Assembly (NCBI GenBank): GCA_009741485.1
Contig: CM019217.1
Coordinates: 38,245,757-38,309,756, forward strand
Direction: 5' to 3'
Source of the DNA: Malurus cyaneus samueli
Lineage: Eukaryota; Chordata; Aves; Passeriformes; Maluridae
DNA: 64,000 bases
The translations under genes were made by a program, and so were the position numbers. Below the pieces are notes generated by a model, which made no database searches, was not told the DNA's origin, and saw only the letters and a program-made list of their open reading frames with translations. Of this stretch, positions 13,620 through 25,611 are shown piece by piece (position 1 is the first letter of the stretch; the number at the start of each line of letters is the position of its first letter).

Positions 13620-15420
13620 GACTCATCAAATATCCTGAGTTGGAAGGGACCCACAAGGAACACAGGACACGCTAGGAGTCACGCCTTGTGCTTGAGAGCA
13701 TTGTTCAAGTACTCTTAAACTCTGCCAGGCTTGGTGCTGCAACCACTTTCCTGGGGAGCCTGTTCCAGTGCACAAACATCCTCTCTCTGAGTGAAGAACC
13801 TTTTCCTGATATCCAACCTAAACCTCCCCAACACAACTTCAGGTCATTCCCTCGGCTCCTGTCCCTGGTCACCACAGACAAGAGATCAGTGCCTGCCCCT
13901 CTGCTCCCCTCATGAGGAAGCTGTAACTGCAGTGAGGTCTCCCCTCAGTCTCCTTTTCTCCAGGCTGAACAGACCAAATGACCTCAGCATCCCCTCACAA
14001 GGCTTCACCTCAAGGCTCTTCACCATTTTCCTCGCCCTCCTCTTGACTCTAATGGCTTATTGTCTTTTTTTATATTGGGGTGCCCAAAGCTGCCCCCAGC
14101 ACTCGAGGTGAGGCCGCCCCAGCTCAGAGCAGAGCAGGACAATCCCNTCCNTNNCCCAGCTGGTGATGCTGTCCCTGATGCCCCCCAGGACATGGGTGGC
14201 CCTCCTGGCTGCCAGGACACTGCTGACTCATGTTCAACTTTCTGTTGACGAGGACCCCAACTCCCTTTCTACAGGGTTGCTCTCCAGTCTCTCATTCCCC
14301 AATCCTCTTGGACTTGGACTCAGGGTTGCCCCATCCCAGGTGCAAAATCTGGCCCTTGCCTTCATTAAAATTCATACAGTTGGTGATTGCCCAGCCCTCT
14401 AATTTGTCAAGATCTCCCTGTAGGGCCTCTTCACCCTCGACGTAGGCAACAGTTGCTCCAATTTAGTATCACCAGAAAACTTAGTATTCCTTTGAATCCT
14501 ATGTCCAGGTGACTTATGCCGGCCTTGAAGAGCACTGGTCCTACAGCTGAGCCATGTGGAACCCCACTAGTGACAGTTTGCCCGCCTGATGTAACCCCAT
14601 TTACTGTAACTCTTTGCGCCTGACACGTGAGCCAGTTGCTCACCCATCACAGCTGAATGCTGCACATTTTTCCAGAAGGACACCATGAGAGGCAGCTTAA
14701 CTGAAATCCAAAGAGGTTACATGAACGGGCTTCTTGTGGCCAGCTAGGTGGGTTACCTTGTCATAAAAAGAAATTCAGCTGGTCGAACAGGACTTTCCCC
14801 TGATGAAGCCATGTTGGTCAATGACTGCATTGTCCCTCTGGTGTTTTTCAATAACTCCAAGAGTCATCTCCATAATTCTACCATGCACTGAAAGGAGACT
14901 GACAGGCCTGTAGTTTCCTTCCTGCTCTTCTCTAAAACTGGGACATTAGCTACCCTCTGGTCAACTGGGACCCCTCAAGATTCCCAAAACAGTTCAAAAA
15001 TCATCGAGAGGAGTCTTGCAATGACATCAGACAGCTCTTTGAGGATTCTTGGATGAATCCCATTAGGCCCCATAGACTTACAGGGATCCAGCTGGAGCAG
15101 CAAATCCCACACAAGTTCAGAGTTGGTTCTGAGTTTATCATTCTCAGAGTCCTCATCCTTCAGCTCTGGACCTTGAGAACCCCTAGTCCACAACTGGTGC
15201 TGAAGACTGAAGTGAAGACAGCATTAACCATTTCCTCCTTGTCTAGGTCCCTGTTTGTATGGTGAATACCCTCATAATTTAACAGGTTGCTGTTATTTCT
15301 GGACTGCCTTTTATTATATATTAGCAGTATATTTTTAAAAGCCCTTTTTATTGGCTACACAGTACTGTCTGGCTTCAGCATCTCTTGCTTTGTTCTGAAT
15401 CTCCTTGGGTTGGTTTCTCT
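13620..15420 (-). mobile_element. CR1-type LINE, 5'-truncated and degenerate
   Basis: On the minus strand this reads as the 3' part of a CR1 retrotransposon. From right to left there is a degenerate NKKGF region, then a reverse transcriptase segment with LLQLDPCKSMGPNGIHPRIL (within 15193-14975). A second RT segment follows with NWLTCQAQRVTVNGVTSGG and VTSGVPHGSAVGPVLF (14643-14431). The rest is the C-terminal region and the CR1 3' UTR-like sequence, which begins at about 13,620. The catalytic F-A-D-D motif of CR1 RT appears as F-S-G-D (near 14,475-14,487), and several frameshifts and stops break the frame, so it cannot be active. It sits in the same orientation as PALLD, inside an intron. 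The left end lacks a clean ATTCTATG-type tail, and exact ends are uncertain by tens of bases. Ambiguous bases lie inside it at 14147, 14151, 14153 and 14154. Confidence 0.92.
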
Positions 15421-17964
15421 TTTAAGTAGAATAAATATGATACATGCAGGGAAGGAAATGCCCAAAGAAAGCTGATGAAAGGAAGGTTTGACTCCATGAG
15501 GAGAAACCAAGACTATTGGTTTGTACACAGCCACAGAGAACTTTACTGGTGCTGCCTTTGACCATTGCCAAAAATAACTACCTCCGCTTGCAATGTTTAT
15601 TACTTTACACCCTTATTCTGTTCCCACCACAGCATGAAACTGAAAAACAAAAAAAAGAATTATGCCTACCAAGTTCTGCTTTTGAGGAGCAGATGTGTAG
15701 TTGTGACAAGACTTAGTAATGATGGAGTCTTTGAAGATAAATACCTTGACTAGGATTTCAGCTGCTGAACAAAACTTTGAATGCTGCAATTTATTCCTTG
15801 CACTCAGTCTGTACAGACACAGTCAGGGAACAGTATCATCATTTTCAACCAATAGATGTTGGAGATCATAGCAAAATGAGACTACAGGCTGAGGTTATGG
15901 AATGCTGTGAGAAACTCAGAAACTATGTATTGGAAAGATAAAGGCACTGAAGAGGACGGAGCAAAAGGAAAAGAAGAAAAAAAGTGGAAGTGGCCAAAAA
16001 AAGAACTGAGACTATAGCACAAAGCAGACCTAAAGCTGAGGGCTGAATGGAAACCAGGGGAAGAACTGCCCAGGAGGGGTATGAGAATTATGGGAAACTA
16101 TGCTTTACTCAGCAAGGCACACCAGACATTAGTAACTTACACAGTAACACGAAAAAGTTGAAGCCAGGGAAAAATTGGTATCAAAGATACAGTGCAATAG
16201 GTTATGGCTTTTTTTGCATTGCACAGTACATATTTTACCATGTTTTAATGTTATAATTCAGATGACAAATGCTCACTGTGTACATACACATACACACATA
16301 TCTATGCACACATAAATTATAAACATATACATTCAGTATAGTTAACATGATCCAGCTCCCATCTGGACTATATTTCCTGAGGGAATGCAGAAAAGCAGCC
16401 AACTACCTCACCCTCAGCTCAGACTCTGAGGTTGCTGCCTTGTCGGGGTGGAGGAGGGAGGAACATGGATAGACACACCATCATGTGCACAGCCAGACTG
16501 GCAGCTCTGCTTGGGGAAGTGAGGAGCATGGGGAAGGGGGAAAAAATCTTTGCAGAGTTGTCACTCTGTCCAGAGATCAGAGGGAAGGAGAAAGAACACA
16601 GCTAATGCTTCAGGTGAGAACATGTATCCATAAGCACAGCACAACAGGGAAAGAGGGACACAGCAGAGACTCAAGCTGCTGCTATCACCCTCACAGCATA
16701 CAAAAGTGAACTCAAAAAGGAACCCAGTTCTTGTCAGAACTGTACAGTTGGACTAGAGCCTTTTCTTGGAAAATCAGGGATAATAACAGGCTTTGGTGGG
16801 TTGTGCTTACTAATCAAGCTGTCAGTAAATTAATAATGCAATTTTCAGTGCTCAGTATCAACAATGAAACTCAGTGCAAAGGACACAGTAAACCAGAAAA
16901 TCACAACTATTATGACTGCAAGGGCAAACTGCACTATTTAATAATTTTTCTTCTAAAAAAGTTTCATAGCCAGACTCCATAATGACAGAAATCAAGATAA
17001 AGAAATGCTTTTTAAAGCATATACATGACTTATTACTTTGATATCTGTCCTCTTTCTTCCTTCTCTTCCTTGGACTGAAATAACAGAAGTTCCCACTGCA
17101 ACAGCATGTAGCTGAGCAAGTCACCTAGATACTGTAGATATGTTTAGACAAACTTCTGGACAAAGTTATAAATAAGCCTTGGATACAGCTATTCTCATTT
17201 TTGTTCTTCAGCATGTCTCTTTGTTCTCCAAGGAAGGAATGAGAGTCTAGTGCCAGTGGAAAGACAAACTGATCTATGATGGGAGCTGACATGCTCCAAA
17301 GTACTATTTTAGCTTTTAGACAAGACAAAAGGGGAAAATAAATATGTAAAGTTGTCAGGGATAGGGATTCTGTTTGTTTTTATGCACTGCCATTATAAAT
17401 TCCCCCGCTAAACACTTTCCCAAACTTCCTCAGAACAAAATCTCCAGCCAAAGCCAATGAATTGTGACGACCACTTTGTTAACAGATGTATACTTTAATA
17501 CCTTGTATTTCCAGTATCACAAAGCTATAGGGACTTCTCTTGAAAGATACTCTCTTGATATTTCTCTCCCTGCAGATGTAATAGGAAGACAAACTGCAAA
17601 TATCACTGAATAAGTGACTTTAAAAAAAACTGAGCCATGAGAAGGTTTTCTTTGATCTCCTTCTACTGCCCTGGGCCTGCAGAACCTTTTGCTGCTGCTT
17701 TTGTATTTTCTTCAACTAAGGTTAAAGCTTTAGCTTCTCATCTTTTGTGCACCTACTGTAGGGCTCTTTCATAATGTCACTTCTGTGAGGGTTAAAAAAC
17801 TATCTCACATCTCTAGCACAAAGGCATTTGCAATTTATTCACACATCTCTCCCTCTCAGAAAGCGGCTAACAGCAAAGGACCCTAGAAAAATGTAAATGA
17901 AGCAAGTGCAATAATCTTAATTAGAATCTCCAGTACACCAAGGAGCTCATCAGCTGATACTTAC

Positions 17965-18660
17965 GGAGGCGTCACTCCTTTCGGAAGGCCTAATGCGTTG
18001 ACAGAAATGGGTGGTGGCTGGGATGGTAGCATGGAGCTGAGAAAAGCTGCTGGAGACTGGCTGGAATTAGGAAATCTTGGAGCTGGAGACAGGCTGTGGG
18101 AAGGTGAAGAAAGTGAAGGAAGAGGAGGGGGTGGAGGAGGTGGAAGTGGAAAGGAATCACATACTGGATATGTCGCTGTTGGACTAAAGACAGGGGGAGG
18201 TAGGGGCGGAGGGGAGGGAGAAGAAGGAGACCAGGCATATTCCCCTTCTGGAGCAAACTGCTGAGAGAAGGGAGGAACTGGCACTCTCCCAAACTGTTTC
18301 TGAGAAGCAGTTGGAGACAGAGGAGAAGGAAGACTAGATGTAGATGACCCAGAAGATGGAGTCACATAACCTGAAGCAGGGCTGATGTTCTGGGCAGCAA
18401 TGAACTGCTTAGGCCGAGCATAGTTGAAGGAGCCAGAAGACTGCATGGTTGGGGAAGTATGAGAGTTAAGAATACTCATTGGCACAGGAGAGGTGACAGA
18501 CTGGCTGGACTCAAGCTCCTGGAAGGAGGGGGGAGGAGGAAAGGAAGGAGAAGAGGGAGGGTGCTGCTGATGATCAGGTTGCTGTTGGTGATGATACCAC
18601 TGTCCACTTTCTTGCTCCAGACGAATTTGGTTCTGCAGCTGCTGTATTTTTTTGGGGTCC
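17965..18660 (-). CDS. PALLD: Palladin proline-rich exon (Ena/VASP, profilin and SH3 ligand region)
   Basis: This 696-nt symmetric exon (1 nt + 231 codons + 2 nt) has acceptor ttcccacAG|GGAC and donor CCTCC|GTAAGT. It opens with DPKKIQQLQNQIRLEQE, then a Q/H-rich patch (residues 23-33) and SFPPPPSF (39-46), an FPPPP ligand of the Ena/VASP EVH1 type. Next come the palladin signature SSGSFNYARPKQFIAAQN (74-91), a Ser/Pro-rich stretch, SPSPPPLPPPVFSP and FPLPPPPPPPLP. It ends with LPSQPPPISVNALGLPKGVT. In palladin such tracts recruit VASP, profilin and SH3 proteins to actin structures. Methionine 61 (18479-18477) matches the start of the mammalian 90-kDa isoform, and methionine 72 is at 18446-18444. 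The apparent open frame beyond 18660 is intronic read-through, not protein. Confidence 0.97.
18193..18218 (+). other. Potential G-quadruplex opposite the polyproline codons
   Basis: On the plus strand, the template for PALLD, four runs of three or more G (18193-18197, 18203-18206, 18211-18214, 18216-18218) are separated by loops of 5, 4 and 1 nt. This fits the usual G3+N1-7 pattern. The tract is the complement of CCN proline codons of the SPSPPPLPPP region. Folding in vivo is inference. Confidence 0.6.
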
Positions 18661-20786
18661 CTGTGGGAAGGAAAAATAGACAAAAAGATGATCAGACATA
18701 CAGTGCTGGCTGGGGAGGAGGTAAAAGTTCCAGTGATCCATGGCCCAGGAAAATAAAAAGACAGGGAAAGTTCAAAATATTTACTTAAGTTGTATAGTCC
18801 TATTTCTTCAGACCTAAAACATTGCTACAAAGGCCCATTTTTTTTTTGTCAGGACGAAGGAAAAAGGGTATGCATAACAGAATTTAACAGAATAATCAAT
18901 TCTTAAAAAAAGTGAATTATATGACAATGTGAAGCACTTATGATATTTTAAAGGAGGAATAACCCAGATAATGGAATTAAAGGTAAAAGTAGTGAAATCC
19001 TTAATAAGGTTTCTTTTAGTTTCTTCTCCTTTTTATTCAATTATAAGGCTGAAATATTTAGCCAGTGACAACTTCAGCCACGGCTGAATTTTTGCTGTAG
19101 TCTCTGTGGGCCAATCAGACATACTGTTAATGAGGTGCTTGGGACCAGCTTCTCTGTTAGAACCAACCATGTATCTGTAGATAAGCAATGATTTCTGAGA
19201 AACATCTGCAACCTAGGGAAGCATGAAGTGAGCTTTCCCAGGTTTTTAGTCCCATTTTTGATCCCCAGTTGTATTTTTAACTGTAGGTCCTGAGACAGAT
19301 CTTAGATACTTAATGTGGTTCTGAGGCATTATAGTACAATCAACTCAAATGGAAGTAAGAATTTCATTCAGAAATGCAGAAATTCACTGGAAGAAGAATA
19401 GAGACAAAAAAAATTAATATGCAGGAACAGTCAAAACTAATAATCAAGAGAAAAAAAGGAAAGAAAAAGACAAAAGCAAAATGTTCAGCAGTGAAGCAAA
19501 TATCATATGCTGGCTTTTTTTTTTGGTCTCAATAAAGTTGAGCTCAAAATAAATTGAGCTCAAAATTAACTGTGTGGTTTATCATCAGACTGACTTGCTT
19601 AAAAATTGTCATTTTTCAGCTGGAAAACATAACTTTATCTCAATACTCCAGTATCCACGAAGTTTCAGCATATGCACATATACCTTTTCTGTATATTTAA
19701 TACATAAATACTTTATTGTATACAAGTGTGTCATTGTTTATATATAATTTAGGTCATCTAAGCAGAAATTTTAGAAGCAGTTTGCTTAATGCATGGCATA
19801 TGAATGTATGATTCTGGCACAACAATATACTCTTGTTGATAGCAACAAAATTAGAAATGGTAATAACATCATATTTTCCGCTTGAAGATTAAAGTTGATA
19901 TTCCAACCATCTACATTTCCCAGAAAATGCTTTCTGACAATAATTCTGCTTATGATCTCAGGCCAAAGGAGATTGCTTAGATAAGAAAAAGGGGAGCAAG
20001 CTTTTTTAGGGCAGAAAATTGAAAAATCAGTTACTTAACAGATGCCTTTTTATATTGTTGCTGTAAAGATGGTTCAATTCTAGCAATGTTTCACTAACAA
20101 TATAAATGTCAGCACTTGAAAGGAGATTAATTTTTTTCTTTTTAATTAAATTAGCAACAAGAACATCGAAATGTTACAGTTCACTTGTAAATTTTATATT
20201 TTATTTTTTAATGCTGACAATAGAGACTCTAAATCCCTATCAGTTCAAGTCTTCACAGGACACAGGCTGAAACTTCTATTTTTGTGAAATTACTTAAAAG
20301 TCTCCTTTATTTAAAAGGTTAAAACAACACAATTTTAGCTCTCATTATATTCAACTTTCCTAGCTGATGACAGAAACAGTTCAGGTCACCTCTCATTGGA
20401 CAGAGAAAACCTTGTAAGATTACTAATTTCATCTTATTCTGCATCTTCAGCCTGAATATTTGCAGACCTACGGTCCAATAGCTATAAAATTATTTTAAAA
20501 CAATAGTTATTTTATTTTTCATCGTAATCACCTCAGTTCTTTCTGATGTATTACAGATGGACTAAGGTAAAAAAACAAAATGGGAAATTTAGCATTGTAA
20601 ATGATGTATTGAATATAGAAGAAACTTAGCTGTCTCCAACACTCCTGTGTTTATCCAACATGTGCTGAAAGCAAGTAGGAGCGCCATGTCTTGAGACCTT
20701 TTTATCTGCATTTGCCAAATCACATGGCGCTGCGCCCGGCCAGCAGCATCCCACAAATGCCCATTTATGGCCCTGGCAATGCAAGT

Positions 20787-20820
20787 GCAGTGCTGCAGCA
20801 CTGCTGCTGCACTGCTGCTG
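20787..20820. repeat. 18-bp perfect palindrome joined to a short CTG/CAG run
   Basis: GCAGTGCTGCAGCACTGC at 20787-20804 is its own reverse complement. It continues directly into CTGCTGC-A-CTGCTGCTG. The surrounding 20,720-20,840 is noticeably GC-richer than the neighbouring intron. Confidence 0.85.
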
Positions 20821-23800
20821 ACCCTGCCAGGCACAAGTAGAGACCATTCTCAGGGTATGTCTACAAAAGGCTGACAGGCAAAAACCAGGTCGCTGTGCTC
20901 TCACACAAAACTTGACTTGAGGCCACAGAATACGCGTGCCTGTAAATCAGGGTTTATTAGCCCAGGACAGCATTGATTCCAGCTGAACAACTTTTGGTCA
21001 GCTTAGAATCCACATAAATCAAGTGCTTGTCTGCTTGAAAAATAACATGCAAACACAACCATTATCATATCAGTCCACATGGCAAAAAACCACGAAGACC
21101 ATCTTGGAGTAAATTTTCATGCTGTTCTAGAAGTACACAATCCTTGTCTGCAAAGAAATGTTCTCTGCCTCAGAGCTATCCTTTTAACATCAGACACTGC
21201 TTTATTATTTTCTTCAGGAGAAGTATCCTAGAGATGCTTCATTATGAAAAAGAAGAGTAAAGAAAATCAATTCACCAGTGTTCCTTTGGAATGACACCAA
21301 AACTGGTGGAAGCCCTAAATGATAACACTGCTGTGACAAAGATAGTGAGAGCCCAGCTGCCAAAATTATAAAAGGAATCAGCCCACTATATTGCCCTTAC
21401 CAGTAGGGAAACAAAGAAGGGTATTAAAAGAGTTCAGGTTTTGGATGAGATTACAAGAAAAACTAGTTTAATTGTAATTACATCCTCTTTCCAATTAGCT
21501 GAAATATGTTTTCTAATTTTAAAGAGCACACAAGATTTGGGGGAATACATCAAGCTTGTCTAAACAATAGAGAATAAACTTATTTTCTCATGTGGAAATT
21601 TTGGTTTTGCCAAATAATTAATTATAACAATATAAGAATGAACATTTAAAAGTCTTTTTTTAGCAAATTCAATCAGTAAATGGTAAAGATAAGTAATTTA
21701 AAAGATATCATAGCTAGGGTAAAATGAATATTAATAAATTTCATCAACTCACTGAAAACCAGGCCTAGTAGTACATAAGTATGTTCAAAAGTTCTGCTTT
21801 AGAGTTTGTGATGTTTTTCCCGAACCAGATATTCTCGAGAACCAAGATACTAAAACACGTTTTCAGATGATCCAATAGGTATGCTAAAACAGTTAAAAAA
21901 TGAAAACAGTAAGGCAGTAGCATTTCAATGAAAGCAGACTTTAGTTACAATAGAGGTGAGGCTTCTGACACACATTGCTGTAAGAGCAGCTTCATATACA
22001 GGATCCATATTGGGCACTCAGAAGGTGCTCAGTAAGGTGATGACTTTCAGAGCCAAGAGATCGCAAGAAACATTTGAAAACAAATGTTTAAAGGTAAGAT
22101 TAGAGACACGAGACATTAAGTTTCTTGGTGAGCAGCTATGGGTGCCAACACATGCCCCACAGTTTAATAGCTACTTGAGAAATTATGTTTTGAGGTATGT
22201 ACTTGGTTTAAATTACAGTAGGTTGGTTTCCATTTTTATCCCATTTTCATAATGCTTTTTCTTCCTGATACCCTCTTTGGATCACATTGTTTTGAAAATT
22301 AATCGAGCTGTCCGTGACTGAGAATTAAACTGCTAACAACCCCCATCAGGAACTGTAACTCCAACTGCCTGCACACAGTGGAGTTGAGTAGGGGTCATAG
22401 GTAGGTGGTTGTACATCTCTCAAAGTCTCAACAAGAACTGGCTACTGGATTGCAGAGAACATTACAGCAGATGGCATTTTCAGAGATACAATAAATCCTT
22501 CATACTTAAGTTCTCTCCTGGGCCCATTCACATATTCCCAGTATCAGGATATGTACCAGCTTTGCTTTGTCTCTCTAAATAAGTTTTGTAATGTGAGATA
22601 AATGTCCTTCTTGGGGAAAATATCTTACTATTTGCAGTTTAATCATCAATTCCGTGTACCTTTTAAACACAGAAGTTCATATAGAAGCCCTTCTCTCCAA
22701 GTTACCACTCTTGGAAGGGGAAGTTCTCCAGAGGTAGAGAAATGCTGTTCAAACCTTGAAGCCTTCATCCACAAAATGAACCCTACCGAGTTAGTGTCTA
22801 TCATGAAATATGCAAAGGCATTGAAACTTAGTATTTTACAACACAGTATATAAAGTAAATTGAAATAAATGAACACAGGTAAAGAACCAAGTTTAAGTAA
22901 CTTTTTTTCTATAAATTTTAAAAATTCCCAGTTTTATCCTTCCTGATCTTAATAAAAGAAAAGGAACAAATGTAAAGCAGACAAAGAAAGCAATTTTTAT
23001 TTGGAAGGAAGAGTCCTATTCATCTCAGGTATGGAGAAATAATGAGCTCACTTCTGTCTCAAGTCATTCCTGAGCAAAAGCAGACTGGCTCCATCACAAT
23101 CTTACAAGCAATCTGCTCTTTGAGAAACACATGGTGCAGTTCTACAGCAATATACAAAATATATAGCTGAAATAAAAGTACAGGAATATTCTAAAAAAAA
23201 AAAAATCAGAAATAAGGACAACTTTAGAAATTTTGAGCTATTTTTCTAAATTAAGATTAAAAAACAATGCCAGAAAACCTCAGCCTGTTTATTTTGGGTT
23301 AACAACCACTCTCATGAAATCTACCTTCCAATGAAGATCTAGCTTCCCAACACAATACCACTGCTTCAGAATAATGCCAGAGCTCTATCAGAAGGGAAAC
23401 AGCCTCTATCATGCTTTATTAAAGGGCAGGGGCTATTCTCACTAAGTTCCATGTCAACATCTATTTATGTATAGATGTATTTTTATATGTACACATTTAG
23501 ATAAATTTATCTCTGTATGTAATTATTTATACAATAAAATCCCAGATTTTCTTTTCATAATTTTTTAATTTATTAAAATTTGATTGTATCACATATATTT
23601 ATATCTCTCTAGCTCCTGGGCAGCCCAACCAGATACCTGGTCCTGCATCTGTGGCTCCCAGTAGCTGGCAAGACAGACCTGTCAGGTAGGTCTTAAGGTA
23701 GCTCTTAAAGGCATTTAATGTGCTTTCTACAAGCACAACATTTGTATTTTACTGATATAAATGTTAATGTTGAGAATTAGTAATTTTCTTAACTACTTTT

Positions 23801-24266
23801 GACAATTACTATTTAAGAAACTAAAATATACATACCAGCTTTCCCAAAATGAGTTAGTAACCACTGGTATCTGGAATTCCACTCTTGACAAAATTCCTGA
23901 TATAATTTAAGGTTTTCCACCAAACTTATCAGTGATTGAGAGTTTTTAAAAATGAAAGAAAAAAACCCCAAAAACCTAACTTAATCTACCAGTGAATTAA
24001 TTAACAGCTGTACTGAAAAGAAGTACTCAGAATACAAAAGTAATTCCAACTGAACTATCCACTGAAGAAATGTTTGCTTATTCTAGAATTGTTAAAAACA
24101 TAAATGTATGTCAAGGCAAGAATGTGAAGTAAAGGGAGAATTGTTGCCTCTTTTAACAAAATCTGCCATGTATTCAACACACGGACAGCCTTCAGGCTGT
24201 ATCAATACAAATATATTTAGACGAGCATTAGGTTTCCTGAGGCTGAACATTCCCTTATATTGTGAA

Positions 24267-24286
24267 AAATAAATAAATAAATAAAT
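24267..24286. repeat. (AAAT)5 microsatellite
   Basis: There are five perfect AAAT units, followed by AAAA. Confidence 0.9.
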
Positions 24287-25595
24287 AAAAGGTGAACTCT
24301 TTCAAATGCTTCAACGGTTCATACACTTATGTAAGACTGAAATTATCCATTAAAATAAAAATGTAGGAGAGACAGGTGATGGAGGGCACAGGATGGGGAG
24401 AATGACAAGAACAACAGAAACCAGCACCAGTTTGAGTTCCAGCCTGACAATATTCAGAGGTACACTTTGTCTGCACTAAGATTACAGGGAGGATGCAGGT
24501 TGTCATTACAATTTAAACTTCATCCTGAATAACTGGGGAACTACAAGTAGGAACCATCTCCATCAGCTGCAAAACATTTATTGTTTTCCCTTCAAAGCTT
24601 AACAATTTGAAAATGCAGATTCACAACAAATATTTTCCACATTTCAGATTAATACACAGGACCATTTATAATTACTTGCACTGTAAGCTAACACTCCTAG
24701 GAAAAGTAGTATGGTGCAAGAATTAACACAGGGAGTGTGTTATGAGTACACAGTGAAGCTGAGCTTAACTTTTCATCTAAGAAACTTTATACACACAGAT
24801 GAGAAGTATAAACCATCTGCATTGTTTGTGAACTCCCTTTTTAGGGAGTTCTGCTGCAATTTGGCTGTTAAAAAACTTTTCTATCTATACTAAAAAGTGG
24901 CATTTGTACCTGTGCCCGTTTTCCACTCTGGTTTGATTATCTGTCAAACACATCAAGATAATTTCTGTGCTAAGGAAACCAACAGTAGAGGTAGTGCCAG
25001 TATTCAGCAACCGCAAGCCATTCTTTTTGAGACAGGAACCATTTTTTACCCCTCAATACCACAGCAGGGGCATTTTTCAAAACATGCACCAGTGAGATAA
25101 CACATTTAGCTTAGGTACAGAAAGAGAGGAAATGGTGCTCTTGTGCATATTCATTGTTCCCAGAAGTCATAAAGATATGATCCAGCTTTAGCAAAAAGGC
25201 TAAACTTCATATCTCTGGTAGAGTTAGATCATAAGAACTGGTCTGGTAGTCAAAAATCTGTCTGGCTTGGTAATTCAATTGTGTTGTACAACTCGTGCAC
25301 AGGCTATCCAGTCGTGGATAACAGTTAAAATATTACACAGGTAACAGGTTTTACTGATAAAGAAATCCAAAAGTATTATGTTATTAAGCAGTAACTTGTA
25401 CTGAGACATTAATTACAGTACAGTTTCCAATCTAGAGCTCAATTGGCCTAAAGGGTAGAAAATCATAACTCAGAATGCAGGAATGAATTGGCCTGCAAAC
25501 AGAAAAACAGGTCTTCTGCCTCTGATTTTGCTATAGTATGCAGAAGGTTATGTTCTTTCCTGATTAGTGTTGTTATTCAGAGAAAATACGGGGAG

Positions 25596-25611
25596 AAAAA
25601 AAAAAAAAAAA
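25596..25611 (+). repeat. Poly-A homopolymer
   Basis: This is an uninterrupted run of 16 A in intron sequence, without a recognisable retroelement body upstream. Confidence 0.85.

Larger units (their letters stand above)
5128..17964 (-). other. PALLD: PALLD intron (12,837 nt)
   Basis: This long intron joins the proline-rich exon to the alpha-actinin-binding exons. It contains an 18-bp triple tandem repeat (5451-5504), an A/C-rich tract near 7.15-7.25 kb, a TA microsatellite (9216-9262) and a 1.8-kb CR1 remnant (about 13,620-15,420). I find no other coding exon; open frames such as the opposed pair at 7794-8057 lack family resemblance and splice context. Confidence 0.88.

Noticed and set aside
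14020..14445. Several plus-strand frames between 13.7 and 14.45 kb
   Set aside because: They are antisense readings of the CR1 remnant and not genes.
334..18660. Myopalladin (MYPN) as the gene identity
   Set aside because: The proline-rich exon with SSGSFNYARPKQFIAAQN and NALGLPKGVTP is characteristic of palladin, and all four exons fit palladin order and phase.
18661..18683. Extension of the proline-rich reading frame upstream of 18660 (MSIFPSHR)
   Set aside because: The segment is the pyrimidine tract and AG of the splice acceptor; homology to palladin starts exactly at the DPKK residues after it.
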